Source: Trachelipus rathkii (lineage: Eukaryota > Arthropoda > Malacostraca > Isopoda > Trachelipodidae). Taken from it: a DNA stretch of 64,000 bases. The position numbers were made by a program, and so were the translations under genes. The DNA is taken from positions 1-64,000 of the forward strand of contig JABUQX010018395.1 of NCBI GenBank assembly GCA_015478945.1. The letters are read 5' to 3'. The notes beneath the pieces were generated by a model that had not been told where the DNA came from, did not search any database, and worked only from the letters and a program-made list of their open reading frames with translations. This document shows positions 59,418 through 64,000 of this stretch, in pieces. Each line of letters opens with the position of its first letter. Position 1 is the stretch's first letter.

Positions 59418-60488
59418 ATGTCTAATGCGAATGAGAAAAAAATATATAAATCCAAGGGATTACACGAAAAGCTTTTTCATATGAAAATTCCGGACACTCT
59501 TCCTTGGAGATCGGGTCAAGACCAGTTACCAAAACTTTCAAAAATGGTAGATGAAATCGTTCGTTTGAAAACAGAGTTTATTTCAAAATTTTCAAACAGT
59601 GATGAAAGACCTTTTTGCGAAAATTCCTTACAAAAAATGAAAATACGCTTCATCTATATTTCAAATATTGGTGAAAATGAAGGAACGCAAAATTATCAAT
59701 CTACGATAGAAGCTCTATCAAAATACAAATATGTTAAACGTAAGATCGAGTTAGAAAGTAAAGCGGCTTTAGAGATGGAAGAGAAAGTCCATCGAGGTTG
59801 TTTTGAAAATCTACTTACAAATGAAGAAAAACAGCTTCACACAAACCTTTCTGATAAAGAACGCGTTAGTATTAATATATACGAGGCGATTGAGCATTTA
59901 GAAAAAATTAACACGGGCGACGATATAGGATTATTAGACGTCGAGGAATGTATTCAAGATACCCATCTCCTTTTAATGAACAAACTTTTGAAGAAGGAAC
60001 AGCTCGGCCGTTTCTCAACCGAGAGAAGGTTCGCGGGAAAAGATCACGAATATCCGCGGTTTCTTTCCGAAGAAGATGCGTACCTACAACTTCTAAATAT
60101 AATTGATCGGTATAACGATACTATTAGTTTCATTAGGGAAAATTCTTTTCTTGATTCTTCTGTAAAGTTTACGCTGTATTTCAAGTGCGCAGCTTGGATT
60201 CTTCACAGATTCGTGGCTCTCCATCCCTTCGCAGACGGAAATGGGAGGATGTGTCGACTACTCGCCAGTCATTGCCTTTATTTGGTCTGTCCATTCCCGT
60301 GCCCTATTTACGACATACGGGCGCCAATAGGGCGGGATACGTACCTAAATGCGGTGATGGAAGCCGAAAAATCGATAACGGGGCTGGGTCTTTTAACCGC
60401 TTTATTAATTGAGAGCGCGTGGTATTCTTTTAAATATTTTTTTTCAATTAATCCAGAAAGAAAAATAAAACGAAATACACTATTTTAA
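59418..60488 (+). CDS. Fic-domain protein (predicted nucleotidyl transferase)
   Basis: 356 residues, intronless. The Fic active-site motif HPFADGNGRMCR runs from His269 to Arg280 and contains every core residue (H269, F271, D273, G274, N275, G276, R277, R280). An inhibitory-helix motif of the class II type ([S/T]xxxE[G/N]) is present as S82-N-I-G-E86-N87. Fic enzymes usually move AMP from ATP onto a Ser, Thr or Tyr of a target protein, and the motif glutamate (E86) restrains this, so regulated AMPylation is expected. There is no signal peptide, membrane segment or TPR repeat, unlike the animal ER protein FICD, so this is a soluble protein of another subgroup. GRFSTERRFAGKDHEYPRFL (about 198-217) resembles the usual region before the target-binding flap. 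Target unknown. It may have been acquired by transfer, but this is not shown. Confidence 0.93.
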   Translation: MSNANEKKIYKSKGLHEKLFHMKIPDTLPWRSGQDQLPKLSKMVDEIVRLKTEFISKFSNSDERPFCENSLQKMKIRFIYISNIGENEGTQNYQSTIEALSKYKYVKRKIELESKAALEMEEKVHRGCFENLLTNEEKQLHTNLSDKERVSINIYEAIEHLEKINTGDDIGLLDVEECIQDTHLLLMNKLLKKEQLGRFSTERRFAGKDHEYPRFLSEEDAYLQLLNIIDRYNDTISFIRENSFLDSSVKFTLYFKCAAWILHRFVALHPFADGNGRMCRLLASHCLYLVCPFPCPIYDIRAPIGRDTYLNAVMEAEKSITGLGLLTALLIESAWYSFKYFFSINPERKIKRNTLF

Positions 60489-60539
60489 AATATAATTCGA
60501 TTCAATGAATTTACTTTGCATTTTCTATACTTAGTATGC

Positions 60540-60617
60540 AGCAGCAGATCAGCAGATATAGAAATATATATGAGGTTATATATATATAGTATATATAGTT
60601 GGTTATATATATATATT

Positions 60618-60653
<36 letters not shown>

Positions 60654-60690
60654 CGATTTGAAAATAAGGTAATAATGAATAAGAAGAAGA

Positions 60691-60779
<89 letters not shown>

Positions 60780-60780
60780 G
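60540..60780. repeat. (TA)n microsatellite cluster
   Basis: Interrupted TA tracts including an approximately 80-bp pure run at about 60692-60775. They give Tyr-Ile open frames on both strands that are artefacts. They lie between the 3' ends of the convergent Fic gene and 237-residue gene. Confidence 0.9.
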
Positions 60781-60955
60781 TTGAAAACCTTAAATTTAAC
60801 CGTTTGAAACTTTCGTTTGAGGAAGAAAATAACATCAGGAACAAATTTGTTTTCTTTATTTAAAAGATTATTCTTACATATAAATATATAAATAAATTAA
60901 TTTTTTTCCTCTGATAAAAACGAGTTCTTAATAAAGAAATATATCTATTCAGCGT

Positions 60956-60961
60956 TTTATT
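60956..60961 (-). terminator. AATAAA polyadenylation signal
   Basis: AATAAA on the minus strand about 107 nt after the stop of the 237-residue gene. Confidence 0.4.
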
Positions 60962-61067
60962 GAGAATATTATAAAATTATTCGCCGTAATTGGTATGTGA
61001 AAGCATATTAAATTTTAATAACACACTGGAATGAAGTTCGTCAGTTTTCGACTCTCGTCATTCGAAA

Positions 61068-61781
61068 CTACGATGATATCTTTTCAAGAGTTTCCTTAGC
61101 CGATTTTGGGGATGTTAATCTCCGTTCTCGTCTTTTTTTCCTGATGATGACGTTGATCGCTTTATTCGTAATATTGAAAATATTTTTGAAAAACTCTCGG
61201 CACAATCTGACTTTACAACCTCCGTTGTGTAATAGAAATCCGTTATTTAATCCCCTGATACTACCTCGTACCGGTTTTCGATATTTGGACGGAATTCCTT
61301 CGATACATTTTGCTAGAAAGTTCTGTTGAATCGTTTCGTTACGGAGATTTAAATATTTTTTTAAAATACTTAGCCTTTCTTCGGTGTCTATTTTATTCGC
61401 GCATCCATGATGGCATTTTGCATTGCAAAGAGGACCGGGTTTCTTTCTTAATTTTTGAACGTCAACGCCACCAGAAATTTTCATACGCACCACGGATCTA
61501 ATATCTTTATCCTGGATGCTAAGCGTTTTCTTGAAGAATGTCCTGCACACGCGAATCATATCGCCACCTTTATAAAAAAAAAATCCATCATTACATCGTC
61601 TCCTACAGGGTCGTTTTGGTTTGTTTCTTGGATAACATCCAAAGATACGACCGGCGAGGAATCTTTGTTTTTCCTCTAAACTTTCGAGACCAGAAAATCT
61701 TTCGAGAATTTTTCGCCGAGCGTGATCGTCTATGAGATCTTGGCACCCAAGGAGACAATTTTTATCGCAGATTCGTTCCAT
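61068..61781 (-). CDS. Tandem double CxxxCxxxC-domain protein
   Basis: 237 residues made of two copies of one domain. Copy 1 (about 5-101) has cysteines 5, 9 and 13, then RVCRTFFKKTLSI around C79. Copy 2 (about 119-216) has cysteines 119, 123 and 127, then RLCREFFKNIFNI around C194. Between these, each copy has a helical stretch with a QxxFLA word and a GFFF/GFLL-type segment. The 563-residue neighbour has the same domain once at its N-terminus (C5, C9, C13, RVCKIFF at 81-87). Cysteine spacing and abundant Lys/Arg suggest a zinc-binding nucleic-acid-binding module, but this is inferred. It lacks the RNase-H-like core, so it is probably a binding-only paralogue, for example a repressor or accessory factor. 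It could instead be a truncated relic, but the frame is clean and both copies keep their key residues. Confidence 0.85.
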   Translation of the reverse strand: MERICDKNCLLGCQDLIDDHARRKILERFSGLESLEEKQRFLAGRIFGCYPRNKPKRPCRRRCNDGFFFYKGGDMIRVCRTFFKKTLSIQDKDIRSVVRMKISGGVDVQKLRKKPGPLCNAKCHHGCANKIDTEERLSILKKYLNLRNETIQQNFLAKCIEGIPSKYRKPVRGSIRGLNNGFLLHNGGCKVRLCREFFKNIFNITNKAINVIIRKKRRERRLTSPKSAKETLEKISS

Positions 61782-62052
61782 GCTTCGCCTTCTATTGACG
61801 AATTTAGCGAGATTGCGCTCGTAAAAATGGTGGTTAAACGCGAATAAATAAATATATATATAATAATAATAATGTATTATTATTTTATGAAAAATTTTCT
61901 TTTCATTTTTATAAAATCGAATTTTTATTTATATAAATGGTAATTAAACGCGATTAAATGTATAATTTTTTATTATTTTATGAAATTATTCTTCACACTT
62001 TGATGTAATTCAATTTTAATATACATATACTAGTTCATTAAAAAAATGATTA
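61782..62052. repeat. Intergenic spacer with ~100-bp internal direct repeat
   Basis: Two copies (about 61827-61935 and 61937-62000) of a block starting AAATGGTRRTTAAACGCG, followed by TAATAAT/TATTATTTTATGAAA words. It lies between two minus-strand genes, so it holds the promoter of the 237-residue gene and the 3' end of the 563-residue gene. AATAAA on the minus strand at 61968-61973 is about 80 nt past the latter's stop. Confidence 0.5.
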
Positions 62053-63744
62053 TCAACGTAAATTATTGTAATATACTGGTGGTTTAAAATCGAAACTCAT
62101 TACGTCCACTTCTGTTGTGGTTTCTAGTACCCCTTCTGCCTTTCCTTCGGAAGGAGGCTGTTGTCGCCCGTGTGCTGGTTTTAGGTTGTATCTAAGAGAA
62201 ACCTTTTTAAAAGGATTATTTTTCTTTCTAAAAGTAGTTTTGTACAACAGCACACGCGGTCTCTCTTTTTCTATTCGAACTGCCGTTAAACCTTCAATAG
62301 GTATGATCTCGTTGTCGATATTATTCGCCAAACTAATTCCGACGCTTTCTTTCAAGTCGTAGAAGTCTCGATGATTCATTTCGTGCATCGAGAAGTCTCC
62401 CTCGGTTCTCGTCGCTTTTTCGATGTGCGAAATGTAATGTCCCAAGTCCCGAATTAGCCCGGATTTCAGATTCATTTCTCTCAGTTTATCGAAGAACGAA
62501 TTGAGACGCTGGTATTCGTTATCGTTTTCAAAGTGTCCCTTAGCCACGAATTTGTGCGTTACGGATCTAATGTTCGTAAAATCCTGGCATGCGCAGATAT
62601 AGGTAGCGATGATGTCGTTTAAGGCCTCGAGTCTGCTGAATTTTTCGGAGTAGAAAACTAAATCGATTTCTTTTCCTTTAATAACTTTCAATGATATATT
62701 TTTGATGAACCTCAGAATGCAGGAACCCATCTCGACGGGCCCATTATCTCCCTCTCCGTCGCCCCAAATGAAGCAATTAGTCGAATTTCCCTTCGGTTGA
62801 AAAACTGTGAAATTAAAAATATTGAATTTGGGCGCGTAGTAATTCGACGAGGGAGAAATGTCACCACCACCACCACCACCACCACCATCATCACCATCAC
62901 TTCTCTGGCACACGAATGCGTCTTGAAGTTTACAGTAAGCCACCACGTATTCAGAGTCAACAAAGGCCTTCGCTTTATCGTCTATTTTTTCTGCGAGTAA
63001 CAACTTATTCTCTTTAAGGTGCTTGTTATATTTTACCTTTAGCCCTTCTTTTTCAGCGCTATCGGATTTGCCGTAGGCTAAGCACTCGTCGCATTGATTT
63101 ATGAGCGGTTTAAAGAAAGATATGTTAAATTCATTCTTGAATATTCTTTTATACATTTTGTACCCACCGCACAAACGCAGCTCATCACCATCTATGGAAC
63201 ATTTTTTCAAACTGTATTCATTCACGTAATCTCGATGGAGATCTTTGATGGTTTTGCCGCAATGTATGTAAAGGCCTTTGGATTCGGGTGCTTTGGTCGA
63301 TATCCCTAAATGACGATGCTCTATTTTCGGAATCGACCTGATGTGTTCTCGAATGTCGTCTTCAATTGGATTAGGACGTCTTTTACCCTTTCCACGAAAA
63401 TCTTCGGGGTTAAACCCGTTAATATCATTTTTCCTTTCAATTACAGTCCTGATGGGCCTATCCGTAATGCGAAAAGTTTTCTTGAAAAAAATCTTGCAAA
63501 CTCGAATGCGCTCTTCATCGGCCTTTAAATAAAATGCGTTTTTGAACCCTCTTTTGCGGCCGGAGCGCGCGACGGCGTCTACATCAACCTTTGGCGCGAT
63601 GGGTTCAATAAGGGATGCAATGAATTCTCGTTGACGAGCAACGCTCGCCAGTTTCCAATAGGTGTCCAGATTTTTTTTGGCGATTTTAGGAGGAACATTT
63701 TTGGTACACCGGAGTCTGCATTTCGATTTGCAAACTGAATCCAT
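62053..63744 (-). CDS. CxxxCxxxC/RNase-H-like transposase-family protein
   Basis: 563 residues, intronless. The order of motifs matches a widespread arthropod family usually annotated as uncharacterised and resembling a DDE-type transposase. N-terminal CxxxCxxxC (C5, C9, C13) and RVCKIFFKKTFRITDRPIR (81-99); IPKIEHRH (138-145); MYKRIFKNEFNISFFKP (197-213); CDECLAYGK (218-226); an RNase-H-like core at about 265-460 with NIFNFTVF (308-315), WGDGEGDNG (327-335), FYSEKFSRLEALN (364-376) and HKFVAKGHFEND (397-408); then MHEMNHRDFYDLK (453-465). In the relatives I remember, the first core block has an Asp before LQ, the third reads YSDN followed by a G-Q word, and the fourth ends GHTQN. Those are changed here, so catalysis is doubtful. 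A glycine tract (287-294) is encoded by a (CCA)n run. A domesticated, binding-competent protein is likely. Confidence 0.85.
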   Translation of the reverse strand: MDSVCKSKCRLRCTKNVPPKIAKKNLDTYWKLASVARQREFIASLIEPIAPKVDVDAVARSGRKRGFKNAFYLKADEERIRVCKIFFKKTFRITDRPIRTVIERKNDINGFNPEDFRGKGKRRPNPIEDDIREHIRSIPKIEHRHLGISTKAPESKGLYIHCGKTIKDLHRDYVNEYSLKKCSIDGDELRLCGGYKMYKRIFKNEFNISFFKPLINQCDECLAYGKSDSAEKEGLKVKYNKHLKENKLLLAEKIDDKAKAFVDSEYVVAYCKLQDAFVCQRSDGDDGGGGGGGGDISPSSNYYAPKFNIFNFTVFQPKGNSTNCFIWGDGEGDNGPVEMGSCILRFIKNISLKVIKGKEIDLVFYSEKFSRLEALNDIIATYICACQDFTNIRSVTHKFVAKGHFENDNEYQRLNSFFDKLREMNLKSGLIRDLGHYISHIEKATRTEGDFSMHEMNHRDFYDLKESVGISLANNIDNEIIPIEGLTAVRIEKERPRVLLYKTTFRKKNNPFKKVSLRYNLKPAHGRQQPPSEGKAEGVLETTTEVDVMSFDFKPPVYYNNLR

Positions 63745-64000
63745 CCAATCTGGGATAATAATAGTAATAATGTTATTATTAATTAAGCAAATATCGTTCG
63801 TAAGTAAGCCGAGCCGTCCGTCACCTCTAAAGTCTATGCGACTAATAAAAGAACAAATGCGTGGTCTTCAATTTATAGATCCTCGCTTGGTTTATTTTTT
63901 ATTTAAAATTGAAAACGTTAAATGATATTTTATAAAGATAAAATTATATTTATTATATATATAATTTTTTAATGATTGATGAAATCGGTTCACCTGCCCA
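63745..64000. other. Upstream region of the 563-residue gene
   Basis: A/T-rich leader with AATAATAGTAATAATG next to the start codon, then about 60 bp of balanced sequence. A short plus-strand frame (to 63925) overlaps the gene's start region and is not supported as a gene. The window ends without another feature. Confidence 0.4.

Noticed and set aside
60464..60469. AATAAA as Fic polyadenylation signal
   Set aside because: It lies inside the last codons of the gene, before the stop, and no clear downstream signal was found; cannot be assigned.

Overview
The window looks like part of a large, very AT-rich, repeat-dense eukaryotic genome, most probably an arthropod (crustacean or insect). The evidence is kilobases of (TA)n and other microsatellites, abundant satellite DNA, a SINE-like fragment, AATAAA-type polyadenylation signals after the intact genes, and two genes of a CxxxCxxxC/RNase-H-like family that I know mainly from arthropod genomes. 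I see no bacterial operon structure, rRNA, tRNA or CRISPR array. Species cannot be fixed from the sequence.

Layout. 1-17.7 kb: AT-rich non-coding DNA with long TA tracts, GA/GT/CATA microsatellites and a few dispersed repeat fragments, and no credible gene. 17.7-20.4 kb: a damaged copy of a long unidentified gene, with a 661-residue open 5' part and a 3' part broken by many indels. 20.6-44.3 kb: a complex satellite field. It holds a 34-bp unit family around AGCGAGCGAACTAG, a 127-bp monomer, 16-bp and 17-bp minisatellites apparently grown inside that monomer, a 394-bp tandem unit, and at least five about 380-bp foldback (long inverted-repeat) elements with four related single arms. 44.3-47.1 kb: a tandemly duplicated 1.2-kb block that looks like the 5' region (promoter, UTR and possible first coding exon) of a gene, separated by a GC-rich, potentially structured spacer. 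48.0-50.8 kb: a 2.8-kb GC-rich 16-bp minisatellite followed by a 39-bp inverted repeat.

51.3-63.8 kb is the gene island: five long intronless open reading frames within 12.5 kb. They are (a) an 875-residue unidentified protein (-), the intact version of the damaged gene at 18-20 kb, with a third inverted fragment of its 3' end at 54.4-54.7 kb; (b) a 1189-residue acidic low-complexity protein (-); (c) a 356-residue Fic-domain protein (+) with complete catalytic and inhibitory motifs, divergent from (b) across 136 bp; (d) a 237-residue protein (-) made of two tandem CxxxCxxxC domains; (e) a 563-residue protein (-) with the same domain once plus an RNase-H-like transposase-type core whose usual acidic motifs are altered.

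Interpretation (inference): intronless, compact genes, a partly duplicated and inverted gene family, short intergenic spaces with GC-rich hairpins, and a domesticated-looking transposase family fit an endogenised large DNA virus or giant mobile element embedded in satellite DNA. The Fic protein would be the effector enzyme (AMP or other nucleotide transfer), the CxxxCxxxC proteins likely nucleic-acid binders, and the 875- and 1189-residue proteins lineage-specific. No gene identifies a known virus family on sight, so this remains a hypothesis. Indels in the 17.7-18.5 kb copy suggest that part of the assembled sequence, possibly much of the left 18 kb, is poorly polished.
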